Origin: Methylobacter sp. KS41
Lineage (GTDB): Bacteria > Pseudomonadota > Gammaproteobacteria > Methylococcales > Methylomonadaceae
Length of the DNA stretch: 64,000 nucleotides
NCBI GenBank assembly: GCA_002862125.1
Contig: PHSP01000003.1
Span: 62,001-126,000 of the forward strand
Direction: 5' to 3'
Positions 41,943 to 52,228 of the stretch are shown here, in pieces. Each line of letters starts with the position of its first letter. The stretch's first letter is position 1. A program made the position numbers and the translations under genes. Below the pieces are notes generated by a model. That model saw only the letters and a program-made list of their open reading frames with translations, was not told the origin of the DNA and did no database searches.

Positions 41943-43153
41943 TGCAACGGGAGTATGACTTATTAATTGCCGGCGGCGGTTTGGCGGGGAACTGTCTGGC
42001 GTTGGCGCTAAAAGACACCGGTCAGCGGATCGCAATCGTGGAAGCCAATACCCGCGAACAGTTGCAGGCCTCTCCGGCGGGTGACAGGGCCCTGGCTTTA
42101 GCGGCAGGAACGGTAATGATGCTGGAAGCATTGGGTATCTGGCAAGGCATCAGCCATGCCGCCACCGCGATAAAACAGATTCATGTTTCTGATCGCGGCC
42201 ATTTCGGAAAAACGCGTCTTTCGGCACAAAATGAACACATCGAAGCACTGGGATATGTCATTACCGCGCGAGACATTGAAACGCATGTCGCTAATTTAGT
42301 GGCTGAATCCGCTATAGAACTGATTGCTCCAGCCCGCGTTGCGGGCTTGATGTCCGGCGATAATGAGGTTTACGTCAATTTAAAGCAGGGTGATGAATCG
42401 TTAAGCGTCTCGGCTAAGTTGCTGGCTGGCGCGGACGGCGGATTGTCTTCAGTACGTAAGTTGCTGGATATAGCCCAACATACGACAGAGTATGGACAGA
42501 CTGCTTTAGTCACCACGGTAAAAACGACGATTCCCAATAAAAATACGGCCTTTGAACGGTTTACGGCTTCGGGGCCGCTGGCGTTATTGCCTGTCGCAAA
42601 AAACCAGTGTGCAGTTGTCTGGACGCGCACCAGCGAGGATGCCGACGCAATGATGCTGGGTAGCGAGGCGGATTTTCTGTCCGAGTTGCAACAATGTTTT
42701 GGTTATAAACTTGGCGAACTTGTCTTGACCGCGCCAAGGCGAGCTTTCCCTTTGTCGCTGATACGCGCGGAAAAAATGGTTGCAGGCCGGGCGGTGATTA
42801 TAGGCAACGCCGTTCACCAGCTGCATCCCGTAGCCGGTCAAGGTTTTAATTTAGGCTTGCGGGATGTAGTGCGCCTGGCTGAAATGCTTATCAGGCGGCA
42901 CGAACAGAATGAAGATATCGGCGCAGCCGGTTTTTTAAAAGAGTACGCCGCATCAAGGAAGAAAGATCATGACCGGACGATTGGTTTCACCGATGCCGTG
43001 GTAAAGATTTTTTCCAACGAATGGCTGGCGCTGGCAGCCGCCAGAAACATCGGATTGACTTTACTGGACCATATTCCCCCGGCAAAAAAGCTGCTGACAC
43101 GCCATGCCATGGGACTTGCAGGGCATATACCCAGACTGGGAAGGAGTAATTGA
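41942..43153 (+). CDS. ubiH: FAD-dependent monooxygenase of ubiquinone biosynthesis (UbiH-like)
   Basis: UbiH hydroxylates an octaprenylphenol ring in ubiquinone synthesis, on the cytoplasmic side of the membrane. The FAD-binding motifs are present: LLIAGGGLAGNCLALALKD near residues 5-23, LAGADGGLSSVRKLL, and GNAVHQLHPVAGQGFNLGLRDV. The 403 residues fit. It follows pepP with one-base overlap, as in E. coli. It could instead be another UbiH/UbiI/UbiF-class hydroxylase; the position supports UbiH. Confidence 0.88.
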   Translation: MQREYDLLIAGGGLAGNCLALALKDTGQRIAIVEANTREQLQASPAGDRALALAAGTVMMLEALGIWQGISHAATAIKQIHVSDRGHFGKTRLSAQNEHIEALGYVITARDIETHVANLVAESAIELIAPARVAGLMSGDNEVYVNLKQGDESLSVSAKLLAGADGGLSSVRKLLDIAQHTTEYGQTALVTTVKTTIPNKNTAFERFTASGPLALLPVAKNQCAVVWTRTSEDADAMMLGSEADFLSELQQCFGYKLGELVLTAPRRAFPLSLIRAEKMVAGRAVIIGNAVHQLHPVAGQGFNLGLRDVVRLAEMLIRRHEQNEDIGAAGFLKEYAASRKKDHDRTIGFTDAVVKIFSNEWLALAAARNIGLTLLDHIPPAKKLLTRHAMGLAGHIPRLGRSN

Positions 43154-43725
43154 AAATATCAATAGCAATAGCAAATAAATCGAGACTTAACCTATTGATT
43201 ATATTTTGATTCTATTAAGCAGACATCTCAGAAGCACATTGCTATCAACTAATTGCACTTATGAGTTGATAGCAAGATTAATAGAAAAAGTAAAGAATAA
43301 GAAATAGTTTGTAATGTGTCTATGGAATCAATGTTGGATAAGTCCATGGAAAATCCAGGACGCCATGTTTTATACAACTTCCGCCCTATAAAACAGATAT
43401 AATCATCAAATAATTTCATTTCCATTAAAACGATGGCTTGATCTAATTTAAACGAAAATTAACTGAGCGCATGCATGCGCCACTCATCAACAGCAGGATG
43501 TACAAAAATCAGGAGAGAGCCTTAGGGATGATTTTTAGTAGCCATGGCATTATTATTGTATGTAATATTCCATGCTTTATCTTTTGTTCAGGTTAAAGCC
43601 TATAAACTCGCAAATTCGCAAGGCCATCGTTTGTGCGATGCCGGCCATTATGTCGTAATACCCAACTAGCCGTGGATGCGATTGTCGCGTTCATGCATGA
43701 ATTTTAACGAAAATAAGGAAAACTG
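43154..43725. other. 570-bp intergenic region between ubiH and serA
   Basis: An inverted repeat of 12-bp arms at 43239-43275 (below) is the only clear structure. The rest has no supported gene. Confidence 0.5.
43239..43275 (+). repeat. Inverted repeat after ubiH
   Basis: TTGCTATCAACT (43239-43250) and AGTTGATAGCAA (43264-43275) form a perfect 12-bp stem with a 13-nt loop. No T run follows, so it is a stem-loop of unclear role rather than an ordinary terminator. Confidence 0.6.
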
Positions 43726-44892
43726 ATGTTTAAGATTTTGACTTATAACAATATATCGCGGGCTGGACTGGACAGGCTTCCAGGCGAGCGCTACGAAGTT
43801 GGGTCGCAAATCGAAAATCCCGACGCCATTTTACTGCGCTCTTTCAACCTGCACGAGCAGCCGATTTCCGGTTCCCTCAAGGCTGTCGGCCGCGCTGGAG
43901 CCGGCGTCAATAATATTCCCGTTGCGGAATATACCAAGCGCGGGATTCCGGTCTTTAATGCGCCGGGAGCCAATTCAAATGCGGTGGCGGAACTGGCTAT
44001 CGCAGGTATGCTACTGGCCTCGCGCAACATTCCAGCCGCGCTAAATTTCATCCACGGACTGGAAGGGGACGAGGAGAGCATCAACAACCAAATTGAGAAA
44101 AACAAAAAACAATTCGCTGGTTTTGAGGTGTCCGGTAAGACTTTGGGCGTGTTGGGATTGGGCGCGATTGGGGTGAAAGTAGCCAATTCAGGCGCCGCTT
44201 TGGGATTGAAAACAATCGGGTTCGATCCGTTTATGTCATTGGAGAGCGCATGGAAACTTAATTCATCAACAGTGCCCGCAGCCAATATAGATGATCTGGT
44301 GTCTCGCGCGGATTTTATCAGCATGCATATCCCGTTGAATGATAAGACCAGAAATTTGTTCAGCAAAGACCATATAGATCGCATAAAGAAAGGCTCGACA
44401 TTGCTTAATTTTTCCCGCGCGGGTGTGGTGGATGAAGCGGCTGTGCTGGAGGCTTTGGACTCTGGCGCCTTGCATGCCTATGTCTGCGATTTTCCAACGC
44501 CGGCCTTGATAAAACATCCCAGGGCTATCGTATTGCCTCACTTGGGAGCCTCTACGGAAGAAGCCGAAGACAATTGCGCGGCCATGGTGGCGGATCAGGT
44601 GCGTGAGTTTTTGGAACATGGTTCCATACGGCATTCGGTAAATTTCCCGGAAGTCGCCGTAACTCCCTGCGGGGAGGGGGCGCGTCTGTGCATCGCTAAC
44701 CTGAATGTGCCCGGCGTAGTCGGTCACATATCATCCGTTTTGGGGGAAGCCGGTCTAAATATACTGGATTTGCTGAACAAGTCGCGTGGCGATTATGCTT
44801 ATACGCTGATAGATATTCAGTCCGAAGCTTCCCGCGAAATACTGGAAAGTTTACGGGCAATTGATGGCGTATTGTCTGTTCGCGTAATTTGA
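43726..44892 (+). CDS. serA: D-3-phosphoglycerate dehydrogenase
   Basis: SerA catalyses the first step of serine synthesis. The catalytic domain has GRAGAGVNNIPV, the NAD-binding GVLGLGAIGVKVANSG, and LNFSRAGVVDEAAV; catalytic His is in LPHLGASTEEAEDN. A C-terminal ACT domain (LNVPGVVGHISSVLGEAG) is expected to sense serine. The 388 residues represent the shorter form. GGAAA precedes the ATG. A terminator-like hairpin follows, so it is probably transcribed separately from cysK. Confidence 0.93.
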   Translation: MFKILTYNNISRAGLDRLPGERYEVGSQIENPDAILLRSFNLHEQPISGSLKAVGRAGAGVNNIPVAEYTKRGIPVFNAPGANSNAVAELAIAGMLLASRNIPAALNFIHGLEGDEESINNQIEKNKKQFAGFEVSGKTLGVLGLGAIGVKVANSGAALGLKTIGFDPFMSLESAWKLNSSTVPAANIDDLVSRADFISMHIPLNDKTRNLFSKDHIDRIKKGSTLLNFSRAGVVDEAAVLEALDSGALHAYVCDFPTPALIKHPRAIVLPHLGASTEEAEDNCAAMVADQVREFLEHGSIRHSVNFPEVAVTPCGEGARLCIANLNVPGVVGHISSVLGEAGLNILDLLNKSRGDYAYTLIDIQSEASREILESLRAIDGVLSVRVI

Positions 44893-44945
44893 TTCCAAGA
44901 ATGTAAAGACTTTAACCTAAAATCGCCAGTTGTGCGGACAACCTG

Positions 44946-44980
44946 AAGCCAGTGAGTCTATAATGACCGCTGGCTTTTTT
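44946..44980 (+). terminator. Terminator after serA
   Basis: AAGCCAG (44946-44952) and CTGGCTT (44970-44976) form the stem, and the right arm runs into six T. Confidence 0.75.
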
Positions 44981-45035
44981 GGGACCAAATTTGATCACAT
45001 CAATCAGTTTAGCGATTAAATCACAGGAGACTGTC

Positions 45036-46013
45036 ATGACACATTGGTACGAAGACAATTCCCGCTCCATAGGAAAAACACCGCTGGTGCGGCTCAATCG
45101 CGTTACGGGTGGCGCACCGGCAACCGTGCTGGCAAAGATTGAAGGGCGTAATCCCGCTTATTCGGTTAAATGCCGGATTGGCGCGGCAATGATCTGGGAT
45201 GCCGAGCAACGAGGATTGCTTGGGCCCGGCAAGGAGCTCGTTGAGCCAACCAGCGGCAACACAGGTATTGCGCTGGCGTTTGTTGCCGCTTCGCGTGGAA
45301 TTCCATTGACCTTGACCATGCCGGAAACCATGAGCCTGGAGCGCCGGAAGTTGTTGATTGCTTATGGCGCCAAGCTGGTTTTGACGGAAGGCGTCAAAGG
45401 CATGGGCGGCGCGATTGCAAAAGCCGAAGAAATTGCCGCATCTGATCCGGATCGTTACGTATTGCTTCAGCAGTTTAAAAATCCGGCAAACCTTGCCATT
45501 CATGAGCGGACCACAGGGCCTGAAATCTGGAGCGATACCGGGGGCGCTATTGATATTCTGGTTTCGGGGGTCGGCACCGGCGGGACAATTACCGGCGTTT
45601 CCCGCTTTATTAAACAGACACAAGGCAAGGCTATTATTTCAATTGCCGTGGAGCCCGCAGCAAGTCCGGTACTGACCCAGTGTCGCGCCGGTGAGCCGCT
45701 CAAGCCTGGGCCCCATAAAATTCAAGGCATAGGCGCAGGTTTTGTCCCTGATGTACTCGATCTTTCATTGATTGATGAAATCGAGCAAGTCAGTAACGAA
45801 GAAGCCATTGAATACGCGCGCCGTCTTGCCAGGGAAGAAGGCATGCTTTCCGGTATTTCCTGTGGCGCAGCCGCCGCTGTGGCGGTGCGCGCCGCCAAAC
45901 GGGCTGAAAATGCCGGTAAAACCATCGTTGTTGTTTTACCGGATTCCGGAGAACGCTATTTAAGTTCACCTCTTTTCGAGGGAGTTTTTGACTCTAGCGG
46001 ATTTACTGCATGA
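45036..46013 (+). CDS. cysK: Cysteine synthase A (O-acetylserine sulfhydrylase)
   Basis: CysK makes cysteine from O-acetylserine and sulfide with pyridoxal phosphate. PLP-binding K45 is in [27 protein letters not shown] is the phosphate/substrate loop; [14 protein letters not shown] binds the cofactor phosphate. The ATG 45036 has AGGAGA upstream; the earlier frame opening at 44979 is in the terminator. The 325-residue product is closer to CysK than CysM. It overlaps cysE by 4 bp, so synthase and acetyltransferase are coupled. Confidence 0.93.
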   Translation: MTHWYEDNSRSIGKTPLVRLNRVTGGAPATVLAKIEGRNPAYSVKCRIGAAMIWDAEQRGLLGPGKELVEPTSGNTGIALAFVAASRGIPLTLTMPETMSLERRKLLIAYGAKLVLTEGVKGMGGAIAKAEEIAASDPDRYVLLQQFKNPANLAIHERTTGPEIWSDTGGAIDILVSGVGTGGTITGVSRFIKQTQGKAIISIAVEPAASPVLTQCRAGEPLKPGPHKIQGIGAGFVPDVLDLSLIDEIEQVSNEEAIEYARRLAREEGMLSGISCGAAAAVAVRAAKRAENAGKTIVVVLPDSGERYLSSPLFEGVFDSSGFTA

Positions 46014-46948
46014 GTGATACTACTCATTTAAAAGGCAAGTATGATTGGGGCATCGATGAGGTTGTCGCGCAATTGCGCCATCTACGCGTGCAATCGCTGG
46101 AGGTTCGAAACCGGCGCGATAACCCGCCCAAACTGCCAACACGGAAAGAGCTGCACAAAATTTTGGATGGGCTGTGCGCGGTTTTGTTTCCAAATCGTCT
46201 GGGCTTGCCTGATCTGAATGACGAAGGCATCGATTACTTTGTTGGTCATACACTTGAATCCCTGCTCCGCGAGCTTTTTAAGCAAATCCGCCGGGAACTG
46301 CAATTTGTTTCCAAGCATCAAGGCGTCGATAAAGAGGCAAGTGAGCAGGCAATTTGCATTGCCCGTCAATTTGCCGCTCAGTTACCCAAGGTAAGAGCGT
46401 TAGTTGATTGCGATATTCAAGCCGCATTCGAAGGCGACCCTGCGGCAAGAAGCCTTGATGAAGTTCTGGTTTGTTATCCGGGGATTACCGCCATCATTCA
46501 TCATCGGCTTGCGCATATTCTTTATCAGCTGGGCGCGCCGCTGGTTGCCCGCATTATTTCCGAGATTGCCCATTCGTCCACGGGAATAGATATTCATCCC
46601 GGCGCGCAAATCGGCGAAAGTTTTTTTATCGATCACGGCACCGGCGTAGTCATCGGCGAAACCGCTATTATCGGGTCTCGCGTTCGCGTGTATCAAGCTG
46701 TTACCCTGGGCGCCAAACGTTTCCAAAAAGATGAGAACGGCGCGCTTGTCAAAGGGAATTTACGGCATCCAATCGTTGAAGATGATGTCGTCATCTATGC
46801 GGGCGCTACGGTTCTGGGCCGCATCACCATCGGCCGCGGTACAACCATTGGCGGCAATGTCTGGCTAACCCATAGCGTGCCGCCTGACAGCAACATTACC
46901 CAGACGTATTTAAGAAGTGAATCGTTTTGTGAAGGAGCCGGAATATGA
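46010..46948 (+). CDS. cysE: Serine O-acetyltransferase (EpsC/SrpH-type)
   Basis: This acetyltransferase makes O-acetylserine for CysK. The C-terminal left-handed beta-helix with hexapeptide repeats is seen from about residue 195: [37 protein letters not shown] and VTLGAKRF. The N-terminal helical part is longer than in E. coli CysE, which fits the EpsC/SrpH type. It completes serine-to-cysteine synthesis with cysK, with overlap ATGA. A further small frame overlaps its stop (see next feature). Confidence 0.92.
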   Translation: MSDTTHLKGKYDWGIDEVVAQLRHLRVQSLEVRNRRDNPPKLPTRKELHKILDGLCAVLFPNRLGLPDLNDEGIDYFVGHTLESLLRELFKQIRRELQFVSKHQGVDKEASEQAICIARQFAAQLPKVRALVDCDIQAAFEGDPAARSLDEVLVCYPGITAIIHHRLAHILYQLGAPLVARIISEIAHSSTGIDIHPGAQIGESFFIDHGTGVVIGETAIIGSRVRVYQAVTLGAKRFQKDENGALVKGNLRHPIVEDDVVIYAGATVLGRITIGRGTTIGGNVWLTHSVPPDSNITQTYLRSESFCEGAGI

Positions 46949-47085
46949 AGATTTATAATTCTCCCGGATTTTGCCGGGGAGATGCAAATTTGAAGCTTCG
47001 GTTTCTAAATGCCGGAAGGATGGACATCCGGCTTTATCCCTTGGGTAAAACCTTCATGTATGCGTTTGTCCTGAAAAATTCATAG
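46945..47085 (+). CDS. Possible 46-residue small ORF coupled to cysE
   Basis: An ATG overlapping the cysE stop (ATGA at 46945-46948) is preceded by AAGGAG at nine bases, a strong ribosome-binding site. The frame reads [13 protein letters not shown] and continues to a TAG at 47083-47085, with basic residues and two aromatic-hydrophobic segments. No family was recognised. The AAGGAG is also part of the cysE coding sequence, so the site may be accidental. Confidence 0.3.
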   Translation: MKIYNSPGFCRGDANLKLRFLNAGRMDIRLYPLGKTFMYAFVLKNS

Positions 47086-47543
47086 ACGCTTTTGGCGGAA
47101 GTTTACGCATTGATTGGCGGTCAGCGGTCTTGGCGCATTCACTCACATTGCGTCTTAAGATGCTCTGAGCCGCAATTCGTGTGCGAGAACCGGATAAAGG
47201 ACCGCTTTTCAGAAGTGAATGACGCTATCCTGACCTGAAAATTTCAGGCATGCAAATAAGCAGGAGTCATCTCCCATAAGGAGCGGGGTGAAGGTAGCGT
47301 TTTTGGCCGTCTCTCTGAGGCGTCCATTTTTAAGTGGTGCATTTCAACCATTAACACCGCCTTATCGCGATTGATTACAACCGTTATTGATTTTCTCATG
47401 GAATAAGCTGTTGATTTCATGTTTATATATATTTGGCATGTATATTGCTATATTAGACTTCGTGCTCTTGTAAAATTATACTAAGTAGTGAGTACGCATT
47501 ACCTCGCCTATAGTCTTCCAACCTACGATTTAAAAATTACTGA
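47086..47543. other. Intergenic region before the RND efflux operon
   Basis: No gene was found. The part from 47390 to 47500 is strongly AT-rich and likely contains the promoter of the efflux operon, but no convincing pair of boxes was identified. Confidence 0.5.
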
Positions 47544-47726
47544 ATGAACAAAACATTCTCTAAACCCGGTCTCGAAACGCGCTTAAATGGTTCAATAGAT
47601 CATCAGGCGCTTGCTAATGAGCTTGTTTCTACAGGTATTAAAGTAGAAATCAAAGAGGTTCTTTTGGAAAGCGGCAGTGTCCAAATGACAGAAAATCGAA
47701 CTACTTTCAGCAGGCCTCGCGCATGA
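47544..47726 (+). CDS. Small leader ORF of the RND operon
   Basis: The 60-residue frame ends with a 4-bp ATGA overlap with the RND permease start. Its sequence (LETRLNGSIDHQALANELVST and VQMTENRTTFSRP in part) has no recognised domain. The overlap suggests coupled translation with the permease. It could be a true small protein or a leader. There is no strong ribosome-binding site. Confidence 0.45.
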   Translation: MNKTFSKPGLETRLNGSIDHQALANELVSTGIKVEIKEVLLESGSVQMTENRTTFSRPRA

Positions 47727-50700
47727 ATGAAATTGTCGTCATTGCCCTGAAAAGGCCTTATACCTTCGTCGTTCTTTCGATTTTAATACTGATATTCGGT
47801 ATCATGGCGATCATCAAATCGCCAACCGACGTGTTTCCGAATATCAGGATTCCCGTTGTCTCAATAGTTTGGTCATACGCTGGACTGATGCCGAGTGATG
47901 TGTCAGGACGTATCACTTTTGTCTACGAGCGCGCCATGACCGCAACGGTGGAAGGTATTGAACATCTGGTAAGCCACTCCTACTACGGCAGCAGCATCGT
48001 CAATGTTTTTCTTCAGGAAGGCGTCAATCTGGCCGGCGCTGAAGCCGAGATTGATGCGATTTCGCAGAACGTTACCAAAGTGCTGCCGCCCGATATTTCG
48101 CCGCCGATGATCATGCGCCTGGAAGCATCTTCAGTGCCGGTAGCCACGCTGCAAATCACCTCCGACACGCTGACGCCTGCGCAACTTTATAATCTCTCGG
48201 TTATGCAAATCCGTAGCCAACTCGTGGTTATACCCGGCGCGATCGTTCCGCATCCATACGGAGGTAAGCCTGCACAGCTCCTGGTTTCACTAGATCAGCA
48301 GAAATTGCTCGCTCATCACCTCACTGCAATGGATGTCCACAAAGCCTTCGGGGATCAAAGTATCGTATTGCCGGCAGGTGATATGAAGGTCGATGTGACC
48401 GACTGGATGGTACAAACCAACGCTTCGCCCATGCAGGTCGAGGACTTCAACAATATCCCTATCAAGCGGGTCGGCAATGCCACTATTTATATGCGTGACG
48501 TTGCCGATGTGCGAATCGCCGGTCCGCCGCAAACCAACTCTGTGCTGGTGGAAGGCAAACAAGCCGTATTGCTCGTCGTGATGAAGAGCGGCGAGGCATC
48601 AACTCTGGATGTGGTCGATGGGGTTAGAAAGGCGATACCGAAAATTGAAAAAATCGTGCCCGCAGGCGTGAAGCTCAAAATTTTGAACGACGCTGCCGTC
48701 TTTGTGAAGGATTCGATCAAGGATGTCGTTCATGAAATGTTGACCGCCTCCGTGCTGACCGGTCTCGTCGTGCTGCTGTTTCTCGGTTCATGGCGGCCGA
48801 CGGTCATTATCGCTGTCTCGATCCCGCTGTCCATCCTGACCTCAATTATCTGCCTGCATCTGGCCGATCAGTCGATCAATGTCATGACCTTGGGCGGCTT
48901 GGCTCTGGCAGTCGGCATTCTGGTCGATGACGCAACCGTGATGATCGAGAATATCGATACGCACATGGAAATGGGCAAGCCGCTCGAAGCGGCGATCATC
49001 GACGCCGCCAATCAGATCGTCATTCCGACCTTCGTCGCCACCTTATGTATCGTCATCGTCTGGTTCCCGCTCTTCGAACTTTCCGGCGTGTCCGGCTGGC
49101 TGTTCATGCCGATGGCGGAAGCGGTGATTTTTGCTATGCTCGCATCCTTCATCCTGTCGCGTACATTGGTGCCGACCATGGCGAAATTTATATTGGTAGA
49201 CCACAACGCGCCACATGGACATCATCATCTAGGTCCTCTTGAAGACGATAAGGCTGCCGAAGCGATCTACAATATTACAAATAAGAAAGCCGAGGAAGAC
49301 GCCATGCGCAACCTTGGAGGCACTCATTTTGCAGTGGCTGTGCCTGAACATGCCTATAAGGATGAAAAAAAGCGCGGCTTCCTGGGCCGCATCCAGCAAG
49401 GTTTCGAACAGGGCTTTAATCGTTTCCGGGATCGCTACAATGTTGTGCTTGAACAAGCGATTGCACATCGCGGGCCTTTCGTCGGCATTTTTCTGGCGAT
49501 TACGTTGGGTTCACTTGTGCTGTTTTATTTTAACGGGCGAGACTTTTTTCCCGAGATCAAGTCAGGGGTATTGCAGATGCATATGCGCGCGCCGCTCGGC
49601 ACCCGCATCGAGGTCGCCGGACGCATCGCTTCGCTGGTGACCAATGACATCAAGCAAATGCTGCCCGGCCAAGTCGAAGGCGTGGTCAGCAATTGCGGCT
49701 TGCCAGTCGGACAGCATAATCTTGCTTTCATCCCGACACCGACCATTGGCACCCAGGATTGCGATATGACAATCACCTTGAAAAATGAAGCGTCGCCGGT
49801 ATGGGAATACCGGCGCATGCTCCGCAAAGGATTGAAGAATCGCTATCCTGGAACCATATTTACTTTCCAGCCCGCTGATCTGACCGCGAAGATTCTCAAC
49901 TTTGGATCGCCCTCGCCGATCGACGTGCAGATCACTGGCATGGATATGGATGATAACTACGAGTTCGCGCGTAAATTGACGGGTGAGCTCAGCAAAATCA
50001 GCGGTACCAGCGACGTGACTATCCAGCAGACCATGCGTACGCCGACCTTACGCGTCAATGGCAATCGCACGCTCGGATTGGGTATTGATCTGTCCCTGAA
50101 GGATATCGCCGACAATCTGTTGCTGACGACATCCGGGAGCCAGCAAGTCGACCAGGAATATTGGCTAGATCACAGGAATGGCAACTCCTACCAGGTCAAT
50201 ATTTATACGCCGCAGCCGCAGGTCACGAGAATCCAGGATCTGTTGACTATTCCTATCGATAAGGGCGACCTTGATCTTTCAGGACAAAACATGCAACTGC
50301 TCGGCAATGTCGCCACGCTTTCGGCGGTCGGAACTCCGGGTGAGATCACGCACTACAACACCATTCCGGTGTTCGACATCTATGTATCCGCCGAAGGGCG
50401 CGATTTAGGCCATGTTTTGGAGGATGTCGAAAAAGTCGTTAAATCAATGGAGGATCAGTTGCCACGGAGCGCGACAGTTGAAATCAAGGGTCAGGCCGAA
50501 ACCATGCGCAGCGCTTATATAGAATTGCTTGGCGGTCTTGTCGCCGCTATCGTGCTGATTTACCTGCTGATCGTAGTCAATTTCCAATCCTGGACCGACC
50601 CCTTCATCATCATTACGGCCTTGCCCGGCGCGTTGGCGGGCATCGCCTGGTCCTTGTTCATCACGCACACCAATATTTCCGTGCCGGCGCTGACTGGCGC

Positions 50701-51019
50701 CATCATGTCCATGGGTACGGCAACCGCCAATTCTATTCTCGTCGTGTCATATGCTCGCGAACGGCTCGAACTGCACGGTGACGCGTTGCTGGCCGCCGTC
50801 GAAGCCGGGTACGCACGTATAAGGCCGGTGCTCATGACCGCATCGGCGATGATCATCGGCATGTTGCCGATGTCGCTAAGTAATTCCCAAAATGCGCCAC
50901 TGGGCAGAGCCGTCATGGGCGGTTTAACGGTCGCAACCATCTCGACCCTGCTTTTCGTGCCGTGCGTTTACGCCATCATCTATAACAAACGAACCGCTCG
51001 CCAAAAGGAGAATATCTGA
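47723..51019 (+). CDS. RND efflux transporter permease
   Basis: The 1098-residue protein has the RND layout: 12 membrane helices, two large periplasmic domains, and the proton-relay motif GILVDDATVMIENI in the fourth helix. In the tenth helix the region GTATANSILVVSYARE lacks the Lys of AcrB (K940). An inserted cytoplasmic segment at about residues 490-570 contains a His-rich run DHNAPHGHHHL (493-503), which might bind metal. The substrate is unknown; it is not clearly an HME metal pump. It starts a three-gene efflux operon and is preceded by a small overlapping frame. Confidence 0.9.
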   Translation: MNEIVVIALKRPYTFVVLSILILIFGIMAIIKSPTDVFPNIRIPVVSIVWSYAGLMPSDVSGRITFVYERAMTATVEGIEHLVSHSYYGSSIVNVFLQEGVNLAGAEAEIDAISQNVTKVLPPDISPPMIMRLEASSVPVATLQITSDTLTPAQLYNLSVMQIRSQLVVIPGAIVPHPYGGKPAQLLVSLDQQKLLAHHLTAMDVHKAFGDQSIVLPAGDMKVDVTDWMVQTNASPMQVEDFNNIPIKRVGNATIYMRDVADVRIAGPPQTNSVLVEGKQAVLLVVMKSGEASTLDVVDGVRKAIPKIEKIVPAGVKLKILNDAAVFVKDSIKDVVHEMLTASVLTGLVVLLFLGSWRPTVIIAVSIPLSILTSIICLHLADQSINVMTLGGLALAVGILVDDATVMIENIDTHMEMGKPLEAAIIDAANQIVIPTFVATLCIVIVWFPLFELSGVSGWLFMPMAEAVIFAMLASFILSRTLVPTMAKFILVDHNAPHGHHHLGPLEDDKAAEAIYNITNKKAEEDAMRNLGGTHFAVAVPEHAYKDEKKRGFLGRIQQGFEQGFNRFRDRYNVVLEQAIAHRGPFVGIFLAITLGSLVLFYFNGRDFFPEIKSGVLQMHMRAPLGTRIEVAGRIASLVTNDIKQMLPGQVEGVVSNCGLPVGQHNLAFIPTPTIGTQDCDMTITLKNEASPVWEYRRMLRKGLKNRYPGTIFTFQPADLTAKILNFGSPSPIDVQITGMDMDDNYEFARKLTGELSKISGTSDVTIQQTMRTPTLRVNGNRTLGLGIDLSLKDIADNLLLTTSGSQQVDQEYWLDHRNGNSYQVNIYTPQPQVTRIQDLLTIPIDKGDLDLSGQNMQLLGNVATLSAVGTPGEITHYNTIPVFDIYVSAEGRDLGHVLEDVEKVVKSMEDQLPRSATVEIKGQAETMRSAYIELLGGLVAAIVLIYLLIVVNFQSWTDPFIIITALPGALAGIAWSLFITHTNISVPALTGAIMSMGTATANSILVVSYARERLELHGDALLAAVEAGYARIRPVLMTASAMIIGMLPMSLSNSQNAPLGRAVMGGLTVATISTLLFVPCVYAIIYNKRTARQKENI

Positions 51020-52197
51020 TGAGCAAATTTTCTGGTGGAGGACGCATAGCAATAGCAGTCCTGCTAATCCTTTCCTATGTTGGCTATCAGTTCTATGAAC
51101 GCAAACAGGCAGCCGATGCGCTGAGCGAGGAGACGCTTGAAGATGCTGTGGAGACCGTTGCTATCATCCATCCCAAGCCCGGGAAGCCAACTGAAACCAT
51201 TACCCTCCCCGGCAATATCGATGCCTGGTTTCAGGCGCCAATCTTTGCGCAAGTCTCAGGTTATGTGGAAATGTGGTACAAGGATTACGGCGCGCATGTG
51301 AAGAAAGGCGAAGTCCTCGCCATAATCCAAGCCCCGGCCCTTGATGCCCAATTTAAGCAAAGCAAGGCTGATATGGAATCGGAACGCGCCAAATACGAAC
51401 TCGCTGTCGTGACTGCGAAGCGCTATGTGGCGCTGCGCAAATCACAAGCGGTCTCCGAGCAGTCGATCACAGTGCAGTTAGCCAATGAGAAAATGGCGCA
51501 GGCCGAGCTTAATGCCGCCCTGCAAAACATCAAGAACTACGAGGCGAAAATAAAGTTCAAAACAATCGTTGCACCTTATGATGGCGTGGTTACTCAGCGT
51601 AATATCAATGTCGGCGACTATATCAATTCTGAGGGCAATATCAGCGGCACCACAGTCTCTAACTTATTTTCTGTGGCCGACATACATAAGATGCGTCTCT
51701 TCATCTCAGTTCCGGGGCCGTTTGCGAGAATACTTAAGCCTAACCTCACGGCGGATGTGACTGTGCCGCAAATTGCCAATCGAAACTTTACAGCTAAATT
51801 CCTGACCAGCGCCAATGGCTTCGATCCGAACACCCGCACCGTGACCGCCGAATTCACCATTGACAACGACGACCATGCTCTGTGGCCCGGTTCATATGCT
51901 ACAGTCCGCCTGACGGGGCCGAGTAATACCCATATTCTTACGATTCCGTCCAGTTCTATGGTGTTTGAGGAAAAAGGCACGGAAGTCGCCACGGTGACGG
52001 ATGATAACCGCATTCACTTGAAATCGATCACTGTGGGAAAAATCCTCGATGGTTCGATTGAGGTGGTGGACGGCATTACCGAAGCCGATCGCATTGTCGA
52101 CAACCCCAGCGCCGCACTGCTCGAAGGCGATAAAGTGCGTATTGTAACGCCAGCCCCCGGCTATGACCTTGACGCTCACCCAGCGACAGAGTTATAG
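51019..52197 (+). CDS. RND efflux periplasmic adaptor (membrane fusion protein)
   Basis: The 392-residue protein has a single N-terminal membrane anchor (IAIAVLLILSYVGYQFY), followed by lipoyl halves (ITLPGNIDAWFQAPIFAQVSG and IVAPYDGVVTQRNINVGDYI in parts), a coiled-coil hairpin, and a beta-barrel domain. The adaptor links the inner-membrane pump to the outer-membrane channel. It overlaps the permease stop by one base, so the genes are cotranscribed. Confidence 0.93.
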   Translation: MSKFSGGGRIAIAVLLILSYVGYQFYERKQAADALSEETLEDAVETVAIIHPKPGKPTETITLPGNIDAWFQAPIFAQVSGYVEMWYKDYGAHVKKGEVLAIIQAPALDAQFKQSKADMESERAKYELAVVTAKRYVALRKSQAVSEQSITVQLANEKMAQAELNAALQNIKNYEAKIKFKTIVAPYDGVVTQRNINVGDYINSEGNISGTTVSNLFSVADIHKMRLFISVPGPFARILKPNLTADVTVPQIANRNFTAKFLTSANGFDPNTRTVTAEFTIDNDDHALWPGSYATVRLTGPSNTHILTIPSSSMVFEEKGTEVATVTDDNRIHLKSITVGKILDGSIEVVDGITEADRIVDNPSAALLEGDKVRIVTPAPGYDLDAHPATEL

Positions 52198-52228
52198 ACA
52201 AACTCTTAACAAAATATTTATCTGCCCA

